Below are positions 22,317-35,490 of a stretch of DNA of 64,000 bases, piece by piece. The notes beneath the pieces are model-generated. The model was given only the letters and a program-made list of their open reading frames with translations, had not been told where the DNA came from and made no database searches. The translations under genes were made by a program, and so were the position numbers. The DNA is from Desmodesmus armatus (Eukaryota; Chlorophyta; Chlorophyceae; Sphaeropleales; Scenedesmaceae). The stretch is from assembly GCA_007449985.2 (NCBI GenBank), contig VIIQ02000287.1, forward strand, positions 1-64,000, read 5' to 3'. Each line of letters starts with the position of its first letter. The stretch's first letter is position 1.

Positions 22317-22362
22317 TTAGGGTTTAGACTAAACCCTAAACCCTCAACCTAACCCTAAACGT
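22317..22362. repeat. Interstitial telomere-like repeats (CCCTAAA type)
   Basis: TTTAGGGTTTAG is followed at once by inverted CTAAACCCTAAACCCT and two degenerate CCTAACCCTAAAC units. The head-to-head orientation fits telomere repeat insertion at a repaired break or a small fusion scar. A single CTAAACCCTAAC also occurs near 47077. Confidence 0.75.
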
Positions 22363-23141
22363 CAAAACCCAGCCTCAGAGTCCCGCTGTGCCGCTGCACT
22401 TCTGGAATGAACTGCCAGCAACAGCGCAAGGGCCCGAACGCCCCACGCAAGACCTGCAGCTGCTGCTAGAAGTCGCAGAGATGAGGTGCTATGATCATGG
22501 GGTGTGCGCTCTGCTGCTGGGGTACCAAAATAGGTACAATTCCTTCCGCAAGGCTGGCTGCTGCAACAAACACTTCCATGTGCGAAAAGCAATCGAGCAT
22601 GGTAGAATGCACACTCTCACTGCAATGATAGTGCACTGCAGGGAAGAGGCCGACTCTACGCAATGCCAGCACACACCCCATGCACACACCAACAACCTGG
22701 GATGGCTGCAGGCTGCTGTGCACACAATTGGCCCACAAGTGTCCAACCTTATCATCATTATGAAATACACACACCAACAGCAGCAGTGGCAAACAGCCAC
22801 TGGACCACAGCACACAAGCCGCACCCACCAACCAACAGCCTATCCCGCTGTCCGAGATGCAGCTGCCAACACAACATAAGCCTTACACGCTGCAGGGGCA
22901 GCACAACTGTCCCATCACTCATCACTCTTCATCCGTGGCCGGCTGCTGTGCAAGCTGATACAGTACCAACATTACACGGCAGCAGTAAAAGGCTTGGCCA
23001 AGGGTGCAAAGTGCAGGCGGTGCAAAGTGCCGTGGGGAAAAACTACCAATTGAGTGACACCAGGTCCTATCCCTCAACCATCATGCATCACTCTTCGAAG
23101 ACACCCTGATCAGGCTGCTGCACAAGGGGATTGTCAACCCT

Positions 23142-24836
23142 TCAAGGAGGCAAGGGCACCTCAACGTCCGCATGCAGGTATGTCTCGTCATCAACATGCG
23201 TATAGTTGACAGTGCATCTAGGGTTCGCAACCCGCATCTTCTGGAACGTCTTCTCGATTGCAGGCAGCAGCATGCCAACTGCCTTCCCTGCTTCCGTCCG
23301 AAAAGACTTCTTGTGAAGCTCAACATACACCATCTCCATTGCACACAAACCCCCACTGGTGATCAGCCCAGGCAGCAAAGCATACTCCTCTCCCTCCACA
23401 TCAATCTTCATCCCCACAGGTAGCCGCCTGCCCATCGACCACTGGTGCTGCTGCATGATGGGCTGGACCACGTCCAAAATAAAGGCGGGAAGGTCGAACA
23501 GCGGCACGGTGGCGTCCGTACTGCTTACAGCAGCATGCGTGGTGGTTGCAAGCCTTGCTCCCCACTCTTGAAAGGCCTCGTTTTCAGGGTCCTGCTCGAA
23601 GATTGCCTGTCCTGGTCGGATGGATGCTGCTGTCTCGGTCAGCACGAGCGCCTGGTAGCCCTTGCGTTTGAAGAAGGCATTCAAAACGGTCAGGTAGGCT
23701 GTGTGGGTGGGGTTGGCCTCTATGCCCAGCGCGCACACCTTACTGCGATCATGGCCATAGGTGTTGGTGAAGAGGTCCAGCACAAGGGCACCAGGAAACT
23801 GCCAGGGGCTGTAGAGCTTGCGCAGCTGCGCGCCCACGTTGGTGCCCTGCAGGAAAGCGGCATACATGGCAGCGCAGGCCAGCACAGGTACCGCAGCGCA
23901 GGTCAGTAACTGAGTGACAACATTTGAAAGGTTGCCGAGTGAGTGAAGTGGGCTATGTGCGCACTGTGGCGTGCTGTTTGGGCAATTATTGGGCCACATG
24001 CTCAGCAGGACGGTTTTGTGTTGAGTGTGCGTGCAGTTGGCTCAGGCAGTTCCCTGCTGCATGTTTGACGAGGTTGCGCACGAGAAAGCGGGTATGCTGC
24101 ACTGCAACCACTGCATCCAGTTCCTGCAGGAGGCAGGAATAGTGCATCAGCGAGACATGGGCCTCTAGACGCCCATCAGAGCTGAACTACAACATGCCGC
24201 TGCTGCCCTACCATGCAGAGCCAGAGTGTGCAGAGCTTCACACATTGCTGTGTAAAGCAACAGCAGCTTTAGTCTCCAGCGCTACTGCTGCTGCTGTAGC
24301 ATGAGCAACAGTGATTAAAGACTCCCCAAAGCACGTAAACTGAGCTATTCAGTCCACATGTCCGTGTGCGATGCTAGGCTGGCCCACACCGACCGACACC
24401 AACTGACTGTTACCCGAGACAGCGACTCCGCTGCTGGGCTTGTGTACTGCTTGGCATGCTCCCCACTCACCACATCTAGATAGATGCCTCCGCTGCAGTC
24501 CTTCCAAATGGCTGGTAGCCTGCACAGCAGGCCAAGTCCCGTGCTGGCAGGCCTTCCTGCAACAGTGCAGTTCTGTCCCCACTCTGTCTTGGGCCAGACT
24601 TGGCTACTGAGCACAGTGTGCTGCGATGGTTCTTGGAGCTTGTCATCAAGCACAACGATTTTCAGCCTCACTGCAGGCTTGTTGTTGTGGCCAGCAACTG
24701 TTTCAGCACTGAGGAAGACACCCCCAAGGAACCCCACTGCTGCAGCCAACACTGCTGTGACGATCAGCGCGAGGATAGGGATGTGCCTGCAGCTGAAATG
24801 CGTCGTGAAGGTGAAAGGATTGCTTTTTGATTTCAT
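23142..24836 (-). CDS. FkbM-type SAM-dependent methyltransferase, type II membrane protein, 356 aa
   Basis: Two exons splice in phase: 24836-24471 and 23846-23142, with a GTGAGT donor and GCAG acceptor. The join recreates LDVGTNVGAQL (residues about 120-130), which resembles the glycine-rich SAM-binding motif I of FkbM methyltransferases. GIEANP (about 163-168) and MKIDVEGEEY (about 268-277) match the other conserved blocks. The N terminus (residues 16-42) is a hydrophobic signal anchor after a short basic/polar head, so the catalytic part is probably lumenal in ER or Golgi. FkbM relatives often O-methylate sugars; the substrate here is unknown. Glycosyltransferase-like genes follow at 27-35 kb. 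There are no breaks. Confidence 0.8.
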
Positions 24837-24839
24837 TCC

Positions 24840-27268
24840 TGCAGCATGCAGTCCCTGACACCTTCAAGGGGCCCACTGAAAGGGGGAGGGGGTGTCAAAG
24901 CAGTGTGCGATACGATCCACCAATGTATGGTATTCGTCACATGCCATTTGAGAGACTCGGTGTCAGCGTTCATTCAGTGGCTGTTACAAGAACCTCGCAG
25001 GTTGCGATCCAACGAAGTCAGTGGCGATCTAACGAGTCAAAGGCTGTTTGGGGTGTGAGGCAAAGAAGACAACACGCCCTCAAGCTGGGTGTCCCTTGTC
25101 CCAATTGGGTGCTTGCAAGCACCTCCATGGTAACCTATGCTTGGCCTAGCCAGCTGGCTGGTGGTGTCAGCTACACCTCCTACCTTCAATGAAGCACATC
25201 ATCCAGATGAGTATGACTACCCACAACAGACAACACATTTTTCACAGCAGCAGCCAAAAACTGGAGTACGCACGCAGCCTGCTGTAAGCACAAAAGATTG
25301 CGCAGGTGCTGATAGTAGGTGTGCAACAAAAGCTGTGCTTCACGTGCTTCACGATCTATATTTCAAATCCAGGCCCATGGCAACCCCACGCTTGTGGAGG
25401 CCAGGCCCAGCAAGTGCAGGGCTGCAAACTATGTCACACAGCGCAGCTTCACCTGAGCATGCCCGCAAACCACAGCTGATACGTGCAGCATGGTTCCCAC
25501 TCTGCGGGGCAGACCGTGGGCACTCAGGCAAACTATGCCAACAACAGTAGAGTGCCATATGAATCACACGATGCACGCAGTGAACCTCCCTCTGCTGATG
25601 CTGGGTCCCTGCTGGCACGCTGCGTGCGCATCAGATCACAAGCCCTGACCGTACAAATCATCACAGCAGCATATCCTGACATATGATACCTGGTTTGGTG
25701 CAGCAACAGACACATATACCTGCCACTACAAGCACTGCACTGCATGGTTGAGCAGCCGATTTGCCTTCCATACAAACCAAAAAACCTTCCATACAAACCA
25801 AAAAACCAAAAAACCTGCCATAGCCGTCAGCAAAGTGCCTACTGCTGCCAAAGCTAGTAGAGCGGAGGGAGGCATACACATTGTGCATGCGGCAGTAGCA
25901 GTGGCAACTGTTGCCAGTACTCCTGTCGGCACAGCTCGCGCCGTGCTGAGACAGTGCCATTGGGGTGACCCAGTCACTGGGTCCCAGTGCATGCGCTGTT
26001 ACAGCATGGCTTGATGTATGCTGGTAGCTGATGAAGCCTAGATCAGCTGATCACGGTGGGCACAAAAGCGACATGGCAGCACAACACTCCAGCACGGGTG
26101 TACTGTGATTGAGATCTAAGTAGGCGTGAGGTGCTTGCCATCAAACAAAAGCGTGACGGCAACAGAAAGAGGGATGCAAACATGCCATTATCATGGTCAC
26201 GCTGCCCCTGACGCAAGTTCCGACACCGCAGCATCAAGACAGTCAGTCCTGGTGCTGCAAGTTGTGCAGCTGGTGTTGCTCTCCTGAGCCAGCATTCATG
26301 GGCAGCAGGCACTGCCTCGCACGGCTGTGCACCCAGCCTGCCGGGTCCTACCTCACTATCTCACAGCGTATATGCCAAATATCTGTGCAGAGCAGGGTTC
26401 CTGCTGATGCACCTCTTCTTCCGCAAATTTTCCTATCCGGGCAAACATCATCGCCGTAATGCTGCATCACGTTGACCTCGGCAGGCCGCAAACAAGCTGA
26501 GCGTAATACAGCTGGCGCAGCATACATGTCATGATGGCTGCCACTGGCTGCCTGAAAGGGCAACAGAGGCCTGCCCAGAGTTGCCACTGCATGCTTGAAC
26601 GGGCAAGCAATGATGTTGAGTCAACCTGCACGAGGCTCCACCAGCTGATACCATCACAGCTCGCAACAACGAAACAAAACAAAACAACATCACAGACTCC
26701 TGGCCAGCATGTGGGTGAGCTGTGGTTGAGATGCGCATCACTGCAATTGCTATGATTAGGCGCCCTGAGCGGAGCCAGACGATCAAAATAATAGACGAAG
26801 ACACACTCAGCCGCGCAGTACTAGTGTGCGATGCACAGTGTTCACAGCAGCCAACCAAGTAACTCCCTAGTTGTCAGCTGGTCATCTCGATGCATCAGGA
26901 ACTCTGTTTGCGCAGCACATGTGCACTGCATGGTTGGCAAAATGCTGCTGCCAACGCCACTAATTTCAGTACCCCTGCTGCAACATCCATGCTACCATAA
27001 GTGTCTGGCAAGCAAAGGGATGCGAAAATTGCGTGCACGTAGTGGCACGCACCTTGACAATGCACCTGCCGGCAAAGCAGGCATGGACTGGACTACATGC
27101 ACCGTATGTGGAACTGTGTTATGTGTGATAAGGTATACCTGAGCGCACACAGAACAAACGGCGCTGGATAGCAGCCGAAAAGCCCGTGACGGGGCGTGAA
27201 GACAGTAATGTGCATGTAACAGGGACATACGCCGACTGAATCAGACGCTAGCTGCTGTGGGGGTTGAA
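24840..27268. other. Intergenic stretch, no gene recognised
   Basis: 5' flank of the methyltransferase and 3' flank of the first glycosyltransferase-like gene. A short imperfect tandem of CCATACAAACCAAAAAAC units lies at 25766-25815. No frame shows family motifs. Confidence 0.45.
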
Positions 27269-29338
27269 TCACTGAGCGGCAGCAGGTTCGCCATGTGTGT
27301 GCCAGTAGAGTTCGAGCCAGTCCAGAAGGTAGTTCATCAGCCGCTGAGCCATCCAGTCCGGCTGCAGGCTTGTCTGCAGGGGCACACGCAACACACATGG
27401 GGGAGCGCGACGGGGTGGGCAAAAGAGCATTTGCGTTGTGTGCCGTGTTTTTTACCATGACTGCCGGTGCAGATCCGCAGCTTGCTGTGCGAAGATGTTG
27501 CAAACAAGCACATGCAGGAAGATACATGTTACACAGCTGAACAGTACTGCAGCTGCTGAGCTGCAGCGTTGTGTAAGCTGTGCCTTGTAGATGACCAACG
27601 TGCGCTGGCTGGAAGCAAATCGCCACTGTGCAGCCTGTCAATCTAGCCTGCACGAGAATCTGCTTACCATTTTGCCGCCGCCGGTGTGGTATAGCAGTGC
27701 TGGGCTCTCTGGCGGTATGCAGCCCCACCACATGCCCATGCAGTTTGAGAAAGCCAGCTTGGCAGGGCCAAGACCAGGGTGCCTGCATGTCAACACAGAG
27801 GCAGGAAATGTCAGGTGATAGGGTCCAATTGACCCTCTATCCCCAGGTGATAGGGAATGGCCACCGCAGAGGCAGAGAATGTCAGGTGACAGAGGGGTTG
27901 TGTGAACAACCAAACCCATGCTGAGCCACCAGACGTTGGGTGTGCATGCTGGCAGTACTGATCACACAGCGACTGCCCTGTTGCCCCAAATCCACCATAA
28001 TCTGTGTATAAGTAGAACCGCCTGAACAAGCTTGAAAAGGTGATTGCCAACATGCAGTCAGACTCAGACACACATGTGCATGCAGCCTGTGGATCCTGCC
28101 ATGGCATGGTGTGAATGTCCCAAGCACCCATGCCCCTTGCTGCCTCACCTAGGGTAGTGCACGTCCAGGCCCACTATCCCTATTGCAGAGCCCTGCTCCT
28201 GCAGGAAGGGCCGCAGCTGCAGCCACTTGCTGGCTGGTGTGGGGGGTGACTCCTTGCTGTGCACTGCAAAGGGGCCGTCTCCTGTGCGGGTGGCTGCAGG
28301 AGGCGGGAGTGTTGCTGGGAGCTTGAAGTAGCGCTGAGATGCAGCGCCGTACAAGGTGGAGTCCCCGGTGAAGTTCGCCAGGTAAGCGGCGATGATGTGC
28401 TTGCAGGCTGACTGGTCGTGCTGTTTAGTGGGACAGCAGCCCTGTGCGCCCAGATCCCACCAGGCCTGCAGAAAAGCTTGAGCGTCCGGCGTGTTGCGCC
28501 AGAGGTTTGCCCCAGCCTCAAAGTTGTACTCTCCTTGCACTAGCAGGCCAGCCTTGGGGTACTCCGAGTAGAAAATTGAAAGGGGTGGTGCTGTGTGAGG
28601 GGAGAGCAGCATGTCCCAGTCAGCATACATAACGTGCTGGTAGTGCAGGTCGTCCATCATGTGCAGGAGGCCTGCGGGCTTGATGAAGTAGACAGGCATC
28701 CAGGGTGGCAGGTCAGCACCATGCACATAAATGTGCAGGCCATAGCCATGCATGCGCGCGTAGAACCACAACATCAGCAGGTTGGCCGAGTAGACAGGAA
28801 GTGAGTGCTCCACCAGTCGCGACCACGAGTTGAGCACCAGTAGGATTGCTGTAGAGCTGTTGCTGGGACGCCCCTGTGCTGCTGGCAGGATCTCCACAGA
28901 GCGGCACTGGCAGCTGCTGTTGCCTGCCTGTGTGTTGGCTGCCACAACAACCTGCAGGGCTTCTGCCCAGGGCTTTGCAAGGTGTGGGCGGAATGCCAGC
29001 ATGATCTGCCGGGCATCCTGCATGCTGCCTGCTGCGTCCAGGCCTCGAGCAGCCTTCTGAAAGGCAGCTGCTGCAGCCAGCACACCCTGCATCGGGCCAA
29101 TCCGACAGCAGCTGTCGTTGTGGGCGGCATCATCACGTTGCTGGGCCAGCGACCTGCTGCCTGTGTCGCCTGCTGCAGCTGCTCTGAGCGCTGCTAGGAC
29201 AGGGTTGTCCAGTGGGGCTGGAGCTTCTTGTGGGTTTCTGTGGTGCTGCCAGCTGGCAGGCTTGAGCGTGTCGAAATAGATGTGCCCAAAAAGAAGTGCT
29301 GCACACAGAGCAGCCGTGATCAACACAGGTGTCCTCAT
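27269..29338 (-). CDS. Type II glycosyltransferase-like protein, paralog A, 469 aa
   Basis: Three exons close in frame: 29338-28149, 27782-27668, 27373-27269. The protein starts with a short signal anchor (residues 5-22), followed by an Ala-rich stem and a lumenal domain. LHYQHVMYADWDMLLSP contains an acidic DWD that could serve as the metal/nucleotide-sugar DxD, and GANLWRNTPDAQAFLQAWWD resembles the RNxxW region of GT34-type (GMA12/MNN10) galactosyl/xylosyltransferases. The last exons add LAFSNCMGMWWGCIPP and a Trp/Leu-rich tail (WMAQRLMNYLLDWLELYW). Family placement is uncertain: GT34, GT77 or an algal-specific clade. The exon 2 and exon 3 frames were chosen because paralog B conserves the same peptides. 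Likely Golgi. Confidence 0.72.
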
Positions 29339-32300
29339 GAGCAGCTCCAGCCTTCACTGCTCGAACAGATTGCTGAGCAGGTGTGTCAGTTTTGTCACCT
29401 ACGCCTGCAGACTCGACAAATCAGCGATAGAAGATACACGCTGCAGTTTAAAGATAAAGGAGCTGCGCAGGGAGGAGACATACACGCTTTTGACTGTGTC
29501 GTGTTGAGTTTGGGCGGTTCTGTTGTGCCCTCAACCTGCCAGCTGGCAAAGCCTGTGTAAGGCACTGTAAACCAGAAATATGTACGTGTATGAAGACATG
29601 TAGGCTGATTTGACATATTGGCTGCACAAAGATTCCGAAATAGTTCAGATCGTTTGTGAAGATCACTTTGCGCCAAGTCCTCGTCCGTGTTTCCCATGCT
29701 TATTAAGCCTCCTGGCAACTCAGTAAACAACTGAATTCAACTCTGTTGGGAGTTAAAAAAACTGTTCTTCACCGGTGTTTGCTGAGGCTGGCTGTTCACC
29801 CGGGTGGGCCCTCAGCAAACACCGCAGCACCCCAGGCATGCATGCCCCCATATGGGGGCAAAGGCAGTATGTGCACACCGCGCCAGCAGGCCATAATATG
29901 TCTTACAACGTAACACGTCTGTCATGCATGCAGCTTGCACAGGCGCACATACTATAGCACCTGCAGGCTGGCCAAAGACACTCTTGACGACTTCTAGGGC
30001 ACTCCTGCTACAGTTTCGGCCAAAACTACAGCAACCACCACTGTGCTGGGCAGCAACAGCTTGGGTCATGCAGTATCCAAGCATTATCGTCTCAATGAAC
30101 CCCTGGTACACCTGCTGCTCCTATGCAGGTGCAGCCTGCTGCCCCTGCAAAATGCTGCTGCTGCATCTGCTGCTTCACCTCATAGCTGCATCCCATGTCA
30201 TGTACACACCATGGCCCAGTCCTATATCATGTACACACCATGACCCCGTCCCAAGCCATGTTCACACCATGGCCCCGACACAAACAAGCCCATGTTACAG
30301 ACATCATGCCAGCTGCATGTGCCAAGAGCATGTGTCCAATTCAACTTGGGCTGCAACAATCTCCTCCCTGCAAGCATACTTCGGCATGAGGCAGCAGATC
30401 TGCCCACAGGCAGCAGGCACTGCACGGCATGGCTGCGCAACCAGACTGCTGATCCCGCAGTGCCACACATCCCTGACATACCCCTAAGCAGCATTACAGC
30501 GCGCTGCTGCACCCTGCTGCTGCATGCATGATTCTGCTAGTACGGGGACAACAAGCTGAAGCATCTGTCATGCGAAAGGCAACAAATTCGTGGCATGGCA
30601 CGCGCGTCATGCCGTCGTGGGACTGCCAGCAACCCAGCTTGCACAGACTTGCATCCAGATAGCATGCAACCCACGGCCCGCATGGCGGCAGCGGACATGG
30701 CAGAAGTACAGGTGGACACCCTGGGCGCCTCGTGGACACCGATGTCAGGATACCAAAGCGACACAATCAAAGGGAGCTGGGCCCCAGCAAACCCCAAACC
30801 ATCACGGGGGATCAGGTGACAGTTGGCGGTTTACGCCTCCCAAACACCACCACAGCAGAATGTGTCCATGTGAACATGCAAGGAGGCACCACAGAATTGA
30901 TGCAACACATCCAAACAGGGTCCAGGGTGCTGGCCATGCCTTGAACATAGTATATGCAGACATAAGGGCAGACATAAGGGCGGACTACTACACACCAGTA
31001 AGTACACAAACAACAGACTGATGGCAGTCAAATGCCCAGAGTACGGCAAAGCAGGCGTTCTGTACAAAGTGTGTGCACAAAGCATGTGCCAAGGCCGACT
31101 GTACTACATGCCGTGATATGGCATGCTGAAACATAGCAGCACACGTGGTCAGTCAAGTCGACTCAAGTGGGGTCAGCAAAAGGCTGGGCACGCAGGGCGC
31201 ACATCCTCATATTTAGGGCCAAGGGAGGGCACTGAAGGAGAGAAGTGCTTCAGGTCCTTGCTGTTGTCGCCGGTGCCAGTACGAGCCAGCACAGCAGTGC
31301 GCTTGACCATAACACTGTCCAGGGAAGCATCCTGACTCGACACAAGCAGCGTGACACCCTATGCTTGCGCCATGCCTGGAGTTTTAGGTGTGCAGAGCAC
31401 ATGCGCAACTGCGCAAGGTTTTGCGCAACGTCAAATACAATCACAAGTTCACATGCGGGGCTGCGTGGTCCCTCAAGAAAGGGTCAAAGGCAGGGCCACT
31501 TATGTTTGATGTCCCAAACCCACTCGCACTCAACCTTTTATACCGCCTCCTGCTGCACTGTGCGTTCCTAATACTGAAAGCGATTGAAGGCAGCAGCAGC
31601 CGCATGCGAGTCCCCAGACCACAGCACTGCCTGCCAAGCAACATGCTCATGCTTGCGCCGCCAGAACCTCCACTAGTGGTAGTACTTCTCTGGCGGGCCA
31701 TAGTAGCCCCTGGTGAGCAGCTCCCAAAACCCCACATGCTGCAACACAGGCCTCACCCACAGACAGCAGCCCTTGCGCATGGCCAACACAACCTCCCCCC
31801 ACCTCTGAGCATATCAGACGAGGCCAGCAGCAGACACTGACCCTCAATCAGCGGGACTCCACCACTCCAGAAACGATCGATCGCCTCACAACAAGGGCAC
31901 ACTGACCGTGCATAACAACACGATATGGTCTGACGTGGCTCACGTCAGCCAACATCATATGCTAGCAATCCCCCCTCCCCCCGGCCTGACGCAAACCAAG
32001 AATACAGACGAGTGCCCCTCCTGGCTTATCTCCTCGTGCTGTGCATTGTGTAGGAGCCAACTGGTGGCCATGCAATATCACATTCACGATAAAACCACTC
32101 AGTGGACAGGCTAGCATCGAAGTTGTGCCCAGTAGGCAGTGCGGCACTGCCACAGGCTGGTCACCAGGAGACCCCAGCGCCGCCAAGACTGTTCAACACC
32201 CCAAGTACCGGTCGTCCACCTCGCCCGTGTGGGCATTACGGCGCTGAAACCACCAAAGTCACCCTGCTGCTGCAGTAAAATTATATCACTCATCAAGGCG

Positions 32301-33141
32301 TGGCAGGACTCCACAAGATCACCACATGCTGTTGGGTCTGCGCTGCTGCTGTGCTGCAGCTTGGAAGACACGGTGGCCAGTCAGCACGACAGACACAAAG
32401 CGGGCGCCTGCAAGTAGAACAGGACAGGGCGAACCCTTCAATCACACACAAACACGGCCCTTGCCCGCGCCCAGTAGCACCATCCAAACGGAAGGGCTTC
32501 GGACTCCTTCAAAAAGAGTCAACTCTCAACGAGGGGAGGGTGTGTCACAGCTTTGATGCATGCCAAACATGCCCTGACCATCATGGCATGTAACACAGCA
32601 CTAGAGGAGTACAATGCAGGGTACTGTGCTGCACATGTGTGCTGCTCAAGCAAACACACTCAACCACACAATACAGTGCTGCTAGTGCTGAGCACTGGCT
32701 CTGCAACAATCTGCAAAAAGTCCAAACTTTGGCCTAGTAAGAAGTCACGACAAAGGTCTAAAAGGTGGAGCTTGCTCCACACTGGAGTATAGGCGGCAGA
32801 TCACACTGACCAACCAATCAACCCTTACCAAATCACACTTACCAAATCACACAGTCACGCCTATGAAAGCTGCTCTGCTTGGGCAGCATGCTCGAGCAGC
32901 ACTGGACTATGTAGCAGCGCAACCTCTTGCAGACACACTCCACTCCACTCCACTCAGCTCAGCTCAAGCCATACCCCTGGTGTCCATCCCTGCTGCATCA
33001 CAAGAAACTGTTATGAGGAAGCCTTGAGTGCCAGCCAACACCACCTAGCGCTGCACCCAGTAGCCGTACACAGGGCCTGAAGACGTCTGTAGCAGGGAAA
33101 GAAATGCACCGGACAGCTACTTGCTATGAGATATTGATGAG
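29339..33141. other. Intergenic stretch between the two glycosyltransferase paralogs
   Basis: No gene recognised. It contains an inverted repeat near 29773-29824 (GGTGTTTGCTGAG and its complement around a 24-base loop) and a small minisatellite at 30196-30280. Nothing here is related to the flanking coding sequences. Confidence 0.45.
30196..30280. repeat. Minisatellite, about three 28-bp units
   Basis: Units share CATGT(A/T)CACACCATGGCCC with small changes. Short, non-coding. Confidence 0.75.
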
Positions 33142-35175
33142 TCACTGAGCTGCAGCGGACACGTCGTGTTCTGGCCAGTAGACGTCCAGCCAATCCAGGA
33201 GGTAGCTCATCAGCCGCTGAGCAATCCATGCCGGATCCAGCTTCGTCTGCATGCCAGGTGGCGCACACGGCGGTGGAAGCGGCACACAAGGGCCAGCACA
33301 TCGGGTAGGTCACGTCAGTCGAGTTGTACACTGCGTAAATGGAGTGTGCAGGGCTGCTAATGCCTACACGCGGGGAGTCATGCAATATAATTGAGTGCGC
33401 ATGCACATGGAGCACCCTAAGCAGGTGCAGGTGCTGAGCGGGGCAGTACTGTTGCCCAACAGAGCTGCTGCGGCGGCTGTGACTGCAGGTTAGCAGACTG
33501 TCATTCGAAGGGGCCTGCATGACAGCGTGCTCACCATCCTGTCGCCGCCGGTGTGATACAGCAGCGCTGGGGTGTCTGGAGGAATGCAACCCCACCACAA
33601 GCCCATGCAGTTGGCGAATGCAAGTTTGCCAGGACCAAAAGTAGGTTGCCTGCAAGGAAGGATTATGACAAAGCCACAGCGGGAGCAGGAATGGGCAGGT
33701 GGTGGAGCGGTTGAGTGAGCACCCAAACCCTTGCTGAGGCACTGGGAAGGCAAATTGTACTGCTGCTGATGGTGCTGATTCCACACAGCAAATGCCGAAA
33801 TTTTCAGTCATTCTGTATCCAACACCAGATGGGCAGCCAACAAAACACTGCAAAACTGCACACAGCCTCAGACACACACGTGCATGCACGCATGAGCCCC
33901 TGAACAACCTGAATCTGCTGCCCCTGCATAGTGTGACCCCCACAAGCTCCCATGCACATGCTGCCCTCACCTTGGGTAGTGCACGTCCAGGCCCACAAAC
34001 CCTATGGCAGAGCCCCTCTCCTGCAGCAAGGGCCGCAACTGCAGCCACTTGTTGGCTGGAGTGGGGGGTGCCTCCGTGCTGTGCACTGCAAAGGGGCCAT
34101 CTGGGTGCGACGGCGGGCGCGTGGCTGCAGGGGGCGGGAGTGTTGCTGGGAGCTTGAAGTAGCGCTGGGCTGTGGGGCCGTACAGGGAGGCGTCCCCTGT
34201 AAAGTTTGCCAGGTAGGCGGCGATGATGTGCTTGAAGGCTGACTGGTCGTGCTGAGCTGTGGGACAGCAGCCCAGTGCCCCGAGATCCCACCAGGTCTGC
34301 AGGAAGGCCCGGCCATCTGGTGTGTTGCGCCAGAGGTTTGCCCCAGCGTCAAAGTTGTACTCTCCTTGCAGAAGCAGGCCGGCCTTGGGATATTCCCCAT
34401 AAAAGAGGGCCAGTGGTGGTGCGGTGTGTGGTGAGAGCAGCATGTCCCAGTCCACATACATGACGTGCTGGTAGTGCAGGTCGTCCATCATGTGCAGGAG
34501 GCCTGCGGGCTTGATGAAGTAGACAGGCATCCAGGGTGGCAGGTCAGCACCATGCACGTAGATGTGCAGGCCATAGCCATGCGTGCGCGCGTAGAACCAC
34601 AACATCAGCAGGTTGGCCGAGTAGACAGGGAGTGAGTGCTCCACCAGTCGCGACCACGAGTTGAGAACGAGCATAATCGCTGTAGAGCCGTTGCTGCCAT
34701 TGGGGGGCTGCTGTGCTGCTGGCAGGACCTCCACAGAGCGGCACTGACAACTGCTGTTGCCTGCCTGTGTGTTGGCTGCCACAACGGCCTGCAGGGCTTC
34801 TGCCCAGGGCTTTGCAAGGTGTGGGCGGAATGCCAGCATGATCTGCCGGGTTTCTGTGCTGCCTGCTGTGGCCAGGCCTCGAGCAGCCTTCTGAAAGGCA
34901 GCTGCTGCAGCCAGCACACCGTGCATGGAACTGATCCGGCAGCAGGTTGCGTTGTGCATAGCATCATCACGTTGCTGGGCAAGCGACCTGCTGGCTGTGT
35001 CACCTGCTGCAGCTGCCGTAAGAGCTGCCAGGACAGCATTGTCCTGCGGGCTCTCTGCTGCAGCTGCTAATGGTGTGCTTTGATACCAGCTGGCAGGATT
35101 GAGCGTTTCGAAGTATAGATGGCCAAGCGTAAGTGCTGCACACACAGCAGCCGTGATCAACACAGGTGTCCTCAT
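33142..35175 (-). CDS. Type II glycosyltransferase-like protein, paralog B, 474 aa
   Basis: Three exons close in frame: 35175-33971, 33649-33535, 33246-33142. Exons 2 and 3 have exactly the same lengths (115 and 105 nt) and phases as in paralog A. It keeps the signal anchor at residues 5-22, the HVMYVDWDMLLSP acidic motif, GANLWRNTPDGRAFLQTWWD, and the C-terminal WIAQRLMSYLLDWLDVYW. Most differences from A are in the stem and in small indels (such as the AATRPPSHPDG stretch). It is a tandem duplicate about 5.8 kb from A, with similar sequence just before the ATG. Its 5' end faces the transporter gene across 315 bp. Substrate unknown; probably Golgi. Confidence 0.73.
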
Positions 35176-35490
35176 GAGCTCCAGCCTGAACAGATCAGCA
35201 GTGTGGAGTATGCAGATTGGTCTTGCGTGATGTCTGAGTCATGTAGTAGTTGTCCCGCATCCCAATTTACATGAAATGGAGTGGCCTAGAAAACGTTTGA
35301 GTGGTGTCGGAGTGTTTTTTTGGCGCGGTCTGAGTCAGACCTGCTTTTTGTGTTGTCATCCTATTGTCAGCAACGGCGTTTGGAATTACAATACAACGAA
35401 GGCTTCCGTGCCATCACCTGTACCTACAGCTTATTGTGACCACATAGGCCTCATCGAAACAGTCTGACTGGTGGAGTGATTCACGCGGCC
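35176..35490. promoter_or_regulatory. Divergent promoter region, glycosyltransferase B / transporter
   Basis: 315 bp between two head-to-head start codons; both genes are probably driven from here, which would allow co-regulation. I see no clear TATA element or repeated motif. Confidence 0.4.

Larger units (their letters stand above)
18450..23141. other. Long gene-poor stretch
   Basis: No convincing coding region apart from a possible tail of the LRR gene. Around 19866-20290 there is a diverged direct repeat (both copies contain ACGCCT and GGAGCAA phrases), followed by the minisatellite, a CA run and the telomere-like patch. The long minus-strand frame at 20673-21605 follows the minisatellite and looks spurious. 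Confidence 0.45.

Noticed and set aside
27093..27400. Reading the last glycosyltransferase exon as DKPAAGLDGSAADELPSG
   Set aside because: The alternative frame (WMAQRLMNYLLDWLELYW) is the one entered in phase from exon 2 and is conserved in paralog B.
28145..28148. Stop codon directly after HYPR in glycosyltransferase paralog A taken as the protein end
   Set aside because: It overlaps a GTGAGG donor, and the same junction, downstream exon peptides and exon lengths are conserved in paralog B, so the gene continues in two more exons.
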